Assembly: GCF_009767585.1 (NCBI RefSeq)
Contig: NZ_WSNW01000001.1
Span: 1-64,000 of the forward strand
Origin: Coprobacillus cateniformis
GTDB lineage: Bacteria; Bacillota_I; Bacilli_A; Erysipelotrichales; Coprobacillaceae
Reading direction: 5' to 3'
DNA: 64,000 bases
The position numbers were made by a program, and so were the translations under genes. This document shows, one piece after another, positions 1 through 7,672 of this stretch (position 1 is the first letter of the stretch; each line of letters opens with the position of its first letter). The notes beneath the pieces were generated by a model that was not told where the DNA came from, ran no database searches, and was given only the letters and a program-made list of their open reading frames with translations.

Positions 1-181
1 TTTGTCTTTTGTTCTTTTGTTCTTTCGTTCTTTTTTTAACTTTTCAAATTTTTATTATTTTGATTTGTAACGAGACTTAAATAATTTGATATTTATATTG
101 CTACTTTCTTCTCACTCCTTCGTTATGCAATATATTTGATTTAATATCTTTTCATTGTCTCTCAAACCGCTTTATATAACG

Positions 182-230
182 AAAAAAGAGACAATTCACA
201 AAATCACAAAGATTTCATAAATTATCTCTT
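182..230 (-). terminator. Terminator of the tRNA-Leu pair
   Basis: On the minus strand an 11-bp stem (arms 220-230 and 186-196, one U.G pair) with a smaller internal stem is followed by a run of six T. It lies directly downstream of the two tRNA genes. The rest of positions 1-181 is AT-rich, shows no gene, and begins with a pyrimidine tract made of repeated GTTCTTTT-like units. Confidence 0.6.
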
Positions 231-241
231 AGATAACTATT

Positions 242-327
242 TGGTGCAGCTGATGAGACTCGAACTCACATGGATATTATCCACTACCGCCTGAAGATAG
301 CGTGTCTACCAGTTCCACCACAGCTGC
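242..327 (-). tRNA. tRNA-Leu (CAG)
   Basis: On the minus strand the sequence has a 7-bp acceptor stem (GCAGCTG with CAGCTGC), discriminator A and an encoded CCA. It carries the long variable arm typical of class II tRNA and a T arm containing GTTCGAGTC. The anticodon loop TTCAGGC gives anticodon CAG. Its 5' half, including the anticodon stem, is almost the same as the neighbouring tRNA-Leu. Confidence 0.93.
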
Positions 328-362
328 AATATCAAAAAATTATATATATTTATAAATTATAT

Positions 363-448
363 TGGTGCAGGCGATGAGATTTGAACTCACACGGACGTAC
401 GTCCACTACCCCCTCAAGATAGCGTGTCTACCATTCCACCACGCCTGC
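363..448 (-). tRNA. tRNA-Leu (GAG)
   Basis: Class II tRNA on the minus strand: acceptor stem GCAGGCG with CGCCTGC, encoded CCA, long variable arm closed by ACGTACGT-type pairing, and T loop GTTCAAATC. The anticodon loop TTGAGGG gives GAG. It is the first tRNA of a two-gene transcription unit, 35 bp upstream of tRNA-Leu(CAG). Confidence 0.93.
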
Positions 449-461
449 ATGACGCTTAATT

Positions 462-491
462 ATTATAACATAATATCTATAAAATAAGCAA
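462..491 (-). promoter_or_regulatory. Promoter for the tRNA-Leu pair
   Basis: On the minus strand TTGCTT (486-491) and TATAAT (462-467) are separated by 18 bp. They sit just upstream of tRNA-Leu(GAG) and just after the pepV terminator. The -35 box is a weak match. Confidence 0.5.
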
Positions 492-492
492 T

Positions 493-518
493 AAGAAATA
501 GGGAAAACCCTATTTCTT
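493..518 (-). terminator. Terminator overlapping the pepV stop
   Basis: A perfect 11-bp stem (493-503 with 508-518) with a four-base loop. The pepV TAG (510-512) lies inside one arm. The T tract after it is short, so termination may be partial. Confidence 0.6.
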
Positions 519-1880
519 AATTAAATTGTAAAGTGCTTTCGCATAGATAGCAGTTGCTTTCAACAAATCATCAATAGATATTTCTTCATTATTCTGATGA
601 ATCTTATTATCAGTACCTGGAAATTCTACACCAAACGCAACACAATTTGGCATAGATTTTGCATATGTTCCTCCTCCAATCGCTTGAGGCTGATGAATAT
701 GATCACCAGTAAATTCAACATAGGCACTGTGTAAATTTTGGACAAGATCACTTTGTGGGTCAATATATAGAGCCTTCCCTAACTCATGCGTTTCTTCTAA
801 CCCATATTTATTGAGCTGTTGAACGATTGGCATCGTTAGTTGTTCATCTGTCATTTCATGAGGAACTCGCATATCAACAACTAAACTCGCATATCCATCT
901 TTATAATTAAGGACACCTAAGTTAACAGTTAAGTCCCCCATTAAACCTTTAAATGCAATCCCAAGTTTCTTACCATAATTATCCTGATAAAAACAATCAT
1001 CAACAAAATGCACTAATTGGTTCTCAGAAATAGTTGCAAGATAATGACACATATAAACTGCAGCATTAATTCCTGCATCTGGCGTTGAAGCATGAGCTGA
1101 TTTTCCAATTAATGTCAATCTTGTATGGTTCCCTTCTTCTTCCAAAGAGCCTTGCAAACCTTGTTGATTTAAATAATGAATAAAATCCTCTTTATATTGT
1201 TTATAATGACCTGAAATATAAGCCTCACATGTCTCTGGTACAATATTTGCACGTGATCCAGAATAAATACCTATAATATTATCTTTTTCTATCTCACCTT
1301 TCATTTGGAAATTAACTCCAGCTTTTTCTCCATAAACAACAGGAAACTCAGCATCAGGTGTAAACCCCATTTTAGGGTATGGTTGCTTTGTAAAATAATA
1401 TTGCATACATTTAGAACCATTTTCTTCATTACAACCAAAAATAATTCTTGTTTTCATTTTTACAGGTAAGTTTAATTCATGTATGATTTTTGCAGCATAA
1501 TAACCAGCGATCAAAGGACCTTTATCATCAGCAACACCTCGACCATAAAGTTTGCCATCTTTAATGGTTACATGATATGGATCAGTATTCCATCCATGTT
1601 CATTACAGGGTACAACATCTAAATGTCCTAATATTCCAAATGTTTCTTCATCTTCCCCTATATCAATATGACCAGCATACCCATCAACATTAACACTTCT
1701 AAAACCATCTCTTTCCCCTATTGACAACATAAGATCCAATGCTTCACGGCAAGGCTTTCCAAATGGTTGCCCTTCATTTGACGTCGCTTCATCCAATACT
1801 GATGGTATTTCACAAAGCCTCTCAATATCAGCTATGATATCTTCTTTTCTCTTGTTAGCCTCTTCAAAAAAATCGATCAT
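510..1880 (-). CDS. pepV: M20 family dipeptidase PepV
   Basis: A 456-residue zinc dipeptidase of the PepV (Xaa-His / carnosinase-like) branch of M20, expected to hydrolyse dipeptides in the cytoplasm. The di-metal motifs are visible: GHLDVVP (His86, Asp88), GRGVADDKGP (Asp118/119), a Glu-Glu pair at about 152-153 in GCNEENGS, and PDAEFPV (Asp176). A C-terminal His occurs in NKIHQNNEE. The length equals that of characterised PepV (about 470). The start has GAGGTGA upstream. It is monocistronic, transcribed away from the Nudix gene, and its stop lies in its terminator. Confidence 0.93.
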   Translation of the reverse strand: MIDFFEEANKRKEDIIADIERLCEIPSVLDEATSNEGQPFGKPCREALDLMLSIGERDGFRSVNVDGYAGHIDIGEDEETFGILGHLDVVPCNEHGWNTDPYHVTIKDGKLYGRGVADDKGPLIAGYYAAKIIHELNLPVKMKTRIIFGCNEENGSKCMQYYFTKQPYPKMGFTPDAEFPVVYGEKAGVNFQMKGEIEKDNIIGIYSGSRANIVPETCEAYISGHYKQYKEDFIHYLNQQGLQGSLEEEGNHTRLTLIGKSAHASTPDAGINAAVYMCHYLATISENQLVHFVDDCFYQDNYGKKLGIAFKGLMGDLTVNLGVLNYKDGYASLVVDMRVPHEMTDEQLTMPIVQQLNKYGLEETHELGKALYIDPQSDLVQNLHSAYVEFTGDHIHQPQAIGGGTYAKSMPNCVAFGVEFPGTDNKIHQNNEEISIDDLLKATAIYAKALYNLIKK

Positions 1881-1977
1881 AAAATCACCTCATTAAACAT
1901 TATATCAAATATTCAAATAAAACGATACAATTTTATAAAAAAGTGGTATGATATGAGTAATTGGAGGATATATAAAG

Positions 1978-2400
1978 ATGGAAAATATCAGATTTCACAT
2001 AACTGTGAAAGCAATTGTCATTTATAATCATAAAGTCCTTATTCTTAAGAAAATCAAACCATCGACTGATGGTCTAGGGTATTGGGAACTCCCTGGTGGT
2101 GGTTTAGAATATGGAGAAACACCACATCAAGCTTTAACTCGCGAATTGAAAGAAGAAACAAATTTGGACATTAAAATATTAAAGCCAGTCTACACATTCA
2201 CTGCTATACGTCCTCATTATCAAACTGTAGGTATAGGTTTCTTAACAATTCCTACAAATGATAATGTTGTTATTTCTGATGAACATACTGACTTTAAATT
2301 CGTTCACCCTACAGAATTAAAAGAGTATTTAAATCAGCAGATATATAACGATATTATTATAACTTTACAAGAATATGAAAATATGAAATTGGAGGAATAG
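1978..2400 (+). CDS. Nudix hydrolase
   Basis: A 140-residue Nudix protein. The Nudix box G-x5-E-x7-REL-x-EET is complete, starting at GGGLEYGE and ending in RELKEETNL, so a Mg-dependent pyrophosphohydrolase of a nucleoside-diphosphate-linked substrate is expected. Nothing identifies the substrate. GGAGG precedes the start. The next gene's ribosome site lies in the last codons of this gene, so the two are probably translated from one transcript. Confidence 0.88.
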   Translation: MENIRFHITVKAIVIYNHKVLILKKIKPSTDGLGYWELPGGGLEYGETPHQALTRELKEETNLDIKILKPVYTFTAIRPHYQTVGIGFLTIPTNDNVVISDEHTDFKFVHPTELKEYLNQQIYNDIIITLQEYENMKLEE

Positions 2401-2404
2401 AACT

Positions 2405-2662
2405 ATGAAAAAATTATCTGAATATCCTAATATTGGCCCAGTTGTTGAAAAACAGCTTCATCAAGTTGGAATTGATACATTAGATCAATTACAAGATATT
2501 GGTAGCCAGGAAGCATGGCTAAGAATTCAACAAATAGATTCTTCAGCTTGTATCCATCGATTGCTTGCTTTAGAAGCTACCATCCAAGGAATCAAGAAAA
2601 AAGATTTAAGTGAACAAGATAGAATTCATTTAAGAGAATTTTATAGACAGCATAAGTTATAA
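2405..2662 (+). CDS. TfoX C-terminal domain protein
   Basis: An 85-residue protein made only of the helix-hairpin-helix-like TfoX C-terminal domain: PNIGPVVEKQLHQVGI is the usual opening, followed by a conserved helical stretch with RLLALEATIQG. In Gammaproteobacteria this domain is half of the competence regulator Sxy/TfoX; here the N-terminal half is absent. Stand-alone copies are known in Firmicutes without a firm function. Co-transcription with the Nudix gene is likely (4-bp gap, SD GGAGG inside the upstream gene). Confidence 0.75.
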   Translation: MKKLSEYPNIGPVVEKQLHQVGIDTLDQLQDIGSQEAWLRIQQIDSSACIHRLLALEATIQGIKKKDLSEQDRIHLREFYRQHKL

Positions 2663-2691
2663 AAAATCAAGGTTACTCACCTTGATTTTTT
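2661..2691. terminator. Bidirectional terminator
   Basis: A perfect 13-bp stem AAAAAATCAAGGT (2661-2673) with its complement at 2679-2691 and a 5-base loop. It ends the TfoX-C gene on plus and the surface-protein gene on minus; both stop codons touch the stem. Confidence 0.85.
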
Positions 2692-4019
2692 TTATCATAA
2701 TAATCTTTTATGGCAGATATAGATTTCTTTTTAAAACTGAAATAAAGATACGCTAATACTCCAGTTCCAGCAGCAAATACTACAGTTGTTCCAATGAAAA
2801 TATATGTAAGAACACTATTATCAGCTGACTCAGAAGCCTTAAATTTTTGAAGTGTCTGCTCCGTAGCCTCATAAGTATAAAGAGATTTTTCACCTAACTC
2901 GTTCATTAAGTAAACAACGCTATAATCTTTTAAATCTTTATCTTTAAATGTCCAACCTGGAATTTCCACTTCACTGATTTTTATATTTCCAGACTTTAAT
3001 CCCTGAAGTCCTTTCAAGTCTTGAGGAGCATCCATAAGAATATAAAGTTTCCCATTAACAGTAATTGTTTCAAATTTTCTTACAATTTTATTATTTTCAT
3101 ATATATAAAACCCAGTTCCCTGTGTCTCGTTTTGTAGATAAACAACTGTCAACCCAAGTGTATCATTTTTCAAAGCAGAAATTTCATTTCCATCTATTGT
3201 TATTTTTGTTTTTTCAAATCCTTTGGGAACATCCACTTTAGAATAATCGTTTAAAACACCTAAATTCTGATCACCCATTTTCAAAAAAACACTAGGTTTC
3301 TCAGTCACATACACTGAAATGGTATATGTTTTTTTTGATCCATTTTCTGCTTTAACTGTTATAACAAAATTATTTTCACCGACTTTAAGTTCATGTTCTC
3401 CTGTACCAGAAACAGATGCCTTAGAATCCTTAGCTTTAGCATTTATAGTGATTTTTTTGATATCACTTGTTAAATCAACTTTATACGTTGTTTTATCAGC
3501 TGAAAATACAGGTGACAAAGTTCCAGAAGAGATACTTAATGAAGAAAGATTATTTTCTTTAGAACGTGTATCTTCCTTAGGCGTTTCACTTGATCCTCCA
3601 GATGAATTTCCTCCATTTGAAGATCCACCATTTGAAGAACTACCACCGCCATTTGAAGAACTTTTTATACTTACTGAAACAGATTTACTTCCTGTAACAG
3701 GACTTTCATCTGTAGCTGTTACATCAACAGCAGATACAGTTACAGTTGTTTTACCTGATTGCCCAGCAGTCACCGTCACACTTGCACTTCCATCAGCAAA
3801 GACACTAGTTGTTGAAACTGACCCATTTGATGCTGATACATTAAACTGGCCTGCCCCACCAACAGATATTGTTACAGTAAACTTTCCACCAGGAGTTACT
3901 GAAGATTTACTTGCACTCACTGAGAATGATGCTGCAAATACATTAAGACAGCTTAAATTCATCAAAACAGCAAATACCGTTGAAAAAAGCAGCCCTTTAA
4001 TTATTTTATTTTTTTTCAT
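2673..4019 (-). CDS. Membrane-anchored surface protein with cadherin-like beta-sandwich
   Basis: A 448-residue secreted, membrane-anchored protein. In order: signal peptide (about 1-29); a Thr/Ser/Val-rich Ig-like beta domain (30-120); a Ser/Gly/Asn linker (121-150); a cadherin-like beta-sandwich domain (about 155-240, with NNLSSLSISSGTLSP and a YTISVYV end); a further beta-rich region with two similar halves (245-395, each with VVYL and Y-Y-E strings); a transmembrane helix (404-428) and a short basic tail. It is 14 bp downstream of the dockerin-bearing glucosaminidase gene and shares its promoter. A cell-surface docking or structural role is inferred; the partner is unknown. Confidence 0.7.
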   Translation of the reverse strand: MKKNKIIKGLLFSTVFAVLMNLSCLNVFAASFSVSASKSSVTPGGKFTVTISVGGAGQFNVSASNGSVSTTSVFADGSASVTVTAGQSGKTTVTVSAVDVTATDESPVTGSKSVSVSIKSSSNGGGSSSNGGSSNGGNSSGGSSETPKEDTRSKENNLSSLSISSGTLSPVFSADKTTYKVDLTSDIKKITINAKAKDSKASVSGTGEHELKVGENNFVITVKAENGSKKTYTISVYVTEKPSVFLKMGDQNLGVLNDYSKVDVPKGFEKTKITIDGNEISALKNDTLGLTVVYLQNETQGTGFYIYENNKIVRKFETITVNGKLYILMDAPQDLKGLQGLKSGNIKISEVEIPGWTFKDKDLKDYSVVYLMNELGEKSLYTYEATEQTLQKFKASESADNSVLTYIFIGTTVVFAAGTGVLAYLYFSFKKKSISAIKDYYDKKNQGE

Positions 4020-4033
4020 CTATTTTCTCCTTA

Positions 4034-5860
4034 CTAAAATAATCTATTTGTTCCCATAATATGATTTTTAATTTTAATATAATCTAATGATGATACTTTC
4101 CCATCTCCATTAACATCAGCTCTTAACAATGCATCACCGCTTAAAACTTTTGTTTTCATAATATGATTTTTGATTTGTATATAATCTAATGATGATACTT
4201 TTCCATCTCCATTAACATCGCCAGTATAATATGATGGAACTTTTACGTTCCCTTGATTAATAACTGTTACATTTGATGTAGGAATGAAATAATAATCCTT
4301 ACTAAAGTTATATATGCCATCCCAATTAGTATCAGTTCTTGAAGAGTTTAATGCTGTATCAGATTGAATTTTATACCATCTGTTACCAGCAGAGTCAGTG
4401 ACAGTATCCAAAATAACAACTGCCAAGTTATATGTACGCGGACTTGTTACACCATTTGTTTTTTGTCCTAAAGTATGAATGACTGGTGATGAATAAGACG
4501 CCTCTTTATATAATTTATAAGATTTTTGAACGCCATTAATAATCCCCATTGTATATCGTCCATAATCATTACCAACACCATAATAATAATTTACTGAAGC
4601 AGCTTTTTCACCCCAATATGGGTCTGATGCATAGCGAACATTAATCCCCCCTGCTTTATCACCTAAATAGCCTCCGTTATATCTCCAGTCTTCATTATCT
4701 AGATATCCATTAGATATAAATTTCTCAGCATGATACTTTATACTATCTGAAGCAGTAGCATATCCATGTGCACCATAATATGGATTACTATCAACTGCAC
4801 CATGCCCAAATAAATTATTCTTGTCCTTTGCAATATCACTTGTTCCCCATGTACTTTCATTTCCAGATACACCCAACATTAACAAGCCATTAACACCATA
4901 TGCATTTTGATACTGTATAAAATAACTTCCCATATTTTTCATTTTGGAACTACTACTCCCCACATGATCATTAACAATACTATTGATTTGACCAGCAGAT
5001 AAACTCGTTGTTGTTCGATGAGAAAGATACTGATAATAATTATAATACGGATCAGACTTATTAACTGCATTTGTATGGACACCATTTTGATAGTCTTTAA
5101 TCATATTTGGATAACTTGTATAGAAATAATGACCATCATAACTATAATACTTTTTTCCAGCAGATAAATAGCTTAACTTATATCCAACTCTATAAGTATT
5201 GTATTTATTAGAACTTCCATAATAAAATCTATGATATAAATACCCATCGCTTACATAATAATATGAAATATTAGCAGCTGAATAGTCAATAACAGTGACA
5301 TCACGAGAATCAAAATCCATAATGACTCCAGCCTGCATAGCTCTTACCTTACCATTAAAAGTCCCTAGATAAGCAGCATCTTTTGCATAACTCCCTGTTG
5401 TATAACCGTCATAACCAGGATTACTAACGTTATCATACGTTAAATAACTCTCTCCATCATATGACTTTGCATTCAAATAAACAACACCATATGTCACAGC
5501 CTTGTTTTTTTCTTCAACTGAATAAGTTGTACTTGAACGGAGATATTTTCTTTTATTTAAAGCCTGTTGAGCGTCTTCTTTACTATCATAAGTAGCAACA
5601 ACTTCTTTGTCATCACCTTTTCCAACAACTAAGTTATATTCAGTTGCCATTTCTTTTGCAATCGAATCATCATTTTCAATATCATCAAAATATACAATTT
5701 TAGAAGCTCCATTTTCATCTATAATTGTAAAATAATCAGTTACTTCTGGTCCATGAATTTGTGATTTGTTTTCATCTGTTGCTTTTATATTTAAAATTGT
5801 ACCTGTAATAGATAAAGTTACTGTTAATAAACCTATAAAACTTATTTTTTTTAATTTCAA
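4034..5860 (-). CDS. Secreted glucosaminidase with SH3b-like and dockerin domains
   Basis: A 608-residue exported protein. Signal peptide about 1-27; a region of unknown fold to about 290; a GH73-type N-acetylglucosaminidase domain (about 300-440) with the catalytic-type Glu335 in SGNESTWG and a GHGA loop; an SH3b-like domain (about 455-540); and a C-terminal type I dockerin (about 550-608) with two calcium loops DVNGDGKVSSLD followed by IKNHIM helices. It should cut the glycan strands of peptidoglycan outside the membrane. The dockerin implies attachment to a cohesin-like partner; the surface protein encoded next is a candidate (inference). The initiating ATG follows GGGAGG. Confidence 0.8.
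   Translation of the reverse strand: MKLKKISFIGLLTVTLSITGTILNIKATDENKSQIHGPEVTDYFTIIDENGASKIVYFDDIENDDSIAKEMATEYNLVVGKGDDKEVVATYDSKEDAQQALNKRKYLRSSTTYSVEEKNKAVTYGVVYLNAKSYDGESYLTYDNVSNPGYDGYTTGSYAKDAAYLGTFNGKVRAMQAGVIMDFDSRDVTVIDYSAANISYYYVSDGYLYHRFYYGSSNKYNTYRVGYKLSYLSAGKKYYSYDGHYFYTSYPNMIKDYQNGVHTNAVNKSDPYYNYYQYLSHRTTTSLSAGQINSIVNDHVGSSSSKMKNMGSYFIQYQNAYGVNGLLMLGVSGNESTWGTSDIAKDKNNLFGHGAVDSNPYYGAHGYATASDSIKYHAEKFISNGYLDNEDWRYNGGYLGDKAGGINVRYASDPYWGEKAASVNYYYGVGNDYGRYTMGIINGVQKSYKLYKEASYSSPVIHTLGQKTNGVTSPRTYNLAVVILDTVTDSAGNRWYKIQSDTALNSSRTDTNWDGIYNFSKDYYFIPTSNVTVINQGNVKVPSYYTGDVNGDGKVSSLDYIQIKNHIMKTKVLSGDALLRADVNGDGKVSSLDYIKIKNHIMGTNRLF
4056..4219 (-). repeat. Direct repeat encoding the two dockerin half-repeats
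   Basis: Two 62-bp copies, 4056-4117 and 4158-4219, differ at only four positions by eye. They encode the two dockerin calcium-binding segments. Such low DNA divergence indicates a recent duplication or gene conversion within the domain. Confidence 0.85.
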
Positions 5861-5905
5861 AATAGCATCCTCCCTTTAATATTTCCTAGAGTCATATCAT
5901 TTTCA

Positions 5906-5934
5906 ATTATACATTATTTTTATTATTCGTTCAA
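5906..5934 (-). promoter_or_regulatory. Promoter of the glucosaminidase-surface protein operon
   Basis: Minus-strand TTGAAC (5929-5934), a 17-bp spacer and a perfect TATAAT (5906-5911), about 45 bp upstream of the glucosaminidase start. Confidence 0.75.
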
Positions 5935-5994
5935 TCAAATACCCTTATTTTCTGACTAATAACGATATTTTTTTATCACATATTTCACACAAAT

Positions 5995-6023
5995 AAAAAT
6001 AAATGGAATATATTCCCATTTAT
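5995..6023 (-). terminator. metA terminator
   Basis: Stem ATAAATGG (5999-6006) with CCATTTAT (6016-6023), extended by an AT-rich inner stem and followed on the minus strand by TTTTTATTTG. The metA stop codon (6020-6022) is inside the stem. Confidence 0.65.
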
Positions 6024-6952
6024 CTTTCTTTAAGTTCTTCTAAATCATATGGAGTCTCTTGATAAACGTAGTAGTTTAACCAGTTAGAGAATATAAGATA
6101 TGCATGTGAACGCCATTTTACTTGAATCTCTTGATGAATATCGTCATTGAGATAATAATTCTTAGGCATTTCACTCTTAATATTTGGATTGGCTAAATCA
6201 CGTTTATATTCTTTATCTAATGTGTCTGGATCATATTCAGGATGACCAGTAATAAAGAAACGTGATCCATCTTTTGATGCAACAAGATATACCCCTGCCT
6301 CATCAGAAGTTGCTAAAATATCTAATTGCTCTATCTTTTCTATATCCGTTTTTGATACAGATGTATATCTTGAATGGGGAGCATAAAATTGATAATCAAA
6401 CCCTCTTAATATTTTTCTTTTCATTTTATCAACATTGGTATGATGTTGATAAACACCTGTTAATTTATGTGGCAATAGATATTTGGAAACACCATAGAAA
6501 TAATGCAAACTGGCCTGAGCAGCCCAACAAATAAAGAAACTACTGAATACATGTGTTTTAGACCATTCTAATAATTGTGTTAATTCTTCCCAATAATCTA
6601 CTTCTTCAAATTTCAATTTTTCAACAGGAGCACCTGTTATAATAAGCCCATCATATCTGTTTTCTTTGATATCATCAAATGTTTTATAAAATGCTAAAAG
6701 ATGTTCTTTTGAAACATTTTTAGATTCATGACTAGCCATATGAATCCAATCAACCTCTATCTGCAATGGTGAATTAGATAATAATCTTAAGAGTTGTGTT
6801 TCAGTAATAATCTTCGTTGGCATAATGTTTAAGATCAATAATTTTAGTGGTCTGATTTTTTGAGTTGTAGCTCGTGTTTCATTCATCACGAATATATTTT
6901 CTTCTTTCAATATTTTTGATGCCGGTAAATTATCTGGTATTTTAATTGGCAT
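6020..6952 (-). CDS. metA: Homoserine O-acyltransferase MetA (predicted acetyltransferase)
   Basis: A 310-residue MetA-family enzyme that acylates the homoserine hydroxyl in methionine synthesis. The nucleophile is Cys142 (FFICWAAQA), and the His/Glu of the triad are in GHPEYD (His237, Glu239). In this family residue 111 sets acyl-CoA choice: Glu in acetyltransferases, Gly in the E. coli succinyltransferase. Here it is Glu111 (GAPVEKLKF), so acetyl-CoA is predicted. The 72-bp upstream gap is too short for a SAM riboswitch and none was seen. No other methionine genes are nearby. Confidence 0.92.
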   Translation of the reverse strand: MPIKIPDNLPASKILKEENIFVMNETRATTQKIRPLKLLILNIMPTKIITETQLLRLLSNSPLQIEVDWIHMASHESKNVSKEHLLAFYKTFDDIKENRYDGLIITGAPVEKLKFEEVDYWEELTQLLEWSKTHVFSSFFICWAAQASLHYFYGVSKYLLPHKLTGVYQHHTNVDKMKRKILRGFDYQFYAPHSRYTSVSKTDIEKIEQLDILATSDEAGVYLVASKDGSRFFITGHPEYDPDTLDKEYKRDLANPNIKSEMPKNYYLNDDIHQEIQVKWRSHAYLIFSNWLNYYVYQETPYDLEELKER

Positions 6953-7045
6953 ATGAACACCTCATTTCATTGATTTTTATTTTATCATAGATTTTCATAG
7001 ACTTGAACAGTTATTTCTTATAAAATGAAGAAAAGGAGTCATAAG

Positions 7046-7672
7046 ATGAAAACAGAACTTATAAAACAATATACTGAAAATTTATTAAATATCTATACAA
7101 AAGAATTATTGAAGAATTGTGATTATAATTATATTCTTGTCTTGAATAATCAAGAAGAATCTCAAGTCATAAACAATATTCTCTATACAAACTATCAAGA
7201 TTTTTATAAACATGATTATTTAAAATATTCCATCCCTCCAATCAGAAAGCCACGTAAATTACTGACATATAATGATGGATTCAATATTTTAAACAAGGTT
7301 GACTATGGTACACTTGCCATTTCTTCTAAAGTCCCATATTGTACAAGTTTAAATCATTTTGTAGTAGATGGACATATTTATTTTCATTGTGGTCATACTG
7401 GGCATAAACTTGAAGGTTTAAATCAACTGGTATGCTATAATGTTGTAGATGACTTAGGAATACATAAAGAAGTTTTTACACATAATCATCAAAGTGTACA
7501 TATTTATGGCTTCCTTAAAGAAGTTAAAGAAAATAAGAAAGCTCTGTTAGAAGCTTTCTTACAAAGATTTACACCTGGATTTACAAAAAACTTAAATGAG
7601 CAAATGCTTCAAAACACAATGCTCTTAGAAATTGATATCATTCATATGAATGTCAAAAAGCATTTTCATTAA
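7046..7672 (+). CDS. Pyridoxamine 5'-phosphate oxidase-like flavin-binding protein
   Basis: A 208-residue protein resembling the NimA/PNPOx-like split beta-barrel family: GTLAISSKVPYCTSLNHF, then a DGHIYFHCGHTGHKLEGL segment typical of these flavin-binding proteins. Substrate unknown. An upstream ATG at 7025 would add seven residues, but the ribosome site AAGGAG (7033-7038) lies inside that extension, so 7046 is chosen. Its 3' end overlaps the convergent dgt gene by four bases, so no independent terminator fits between them. Confidence 0.75.
   Translation: MKTELIKQYTENLLNIYTKELLKNCDYNYILVLNNQEESQVINNILYTNYQDFYKHDYLKYSIPPIRKPRKLLTYNDGFNILNKVDYGTLAISSKVPYCTSLNHFVVDGHIYFHCGHTGHKLEGLNQLVCYNVVDDLGIHKEVFTHNHQSVHIYGFLKEVKENKKALLEAFLQRFTPGFTKNLNEQMLQNTMLLEIDIIHMNVKKHFH

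Noticed and set aside
1..40. Pyrimidine-rich GTTCTTTT repeats as a CRISPR or tandem-repeat locus
   Set aside because: Units are 8-9 bp, degenerate, cut by the window edge, with no spacers.
3319..4059. 246-codon plus-strand frame opposite the surface protein gene
   Set aside because: Shadow of a Ser/Thr/Gly-rich gene; Pro/Glu-rich translation, no ribosome site, and the minus frame has a signal peptide, domains and a TM helix.
6953..7024. SAM riboswitch or T-box upstream of metA
   Set aside because: Only 72 bp are available and no S-box or T-box core is present.
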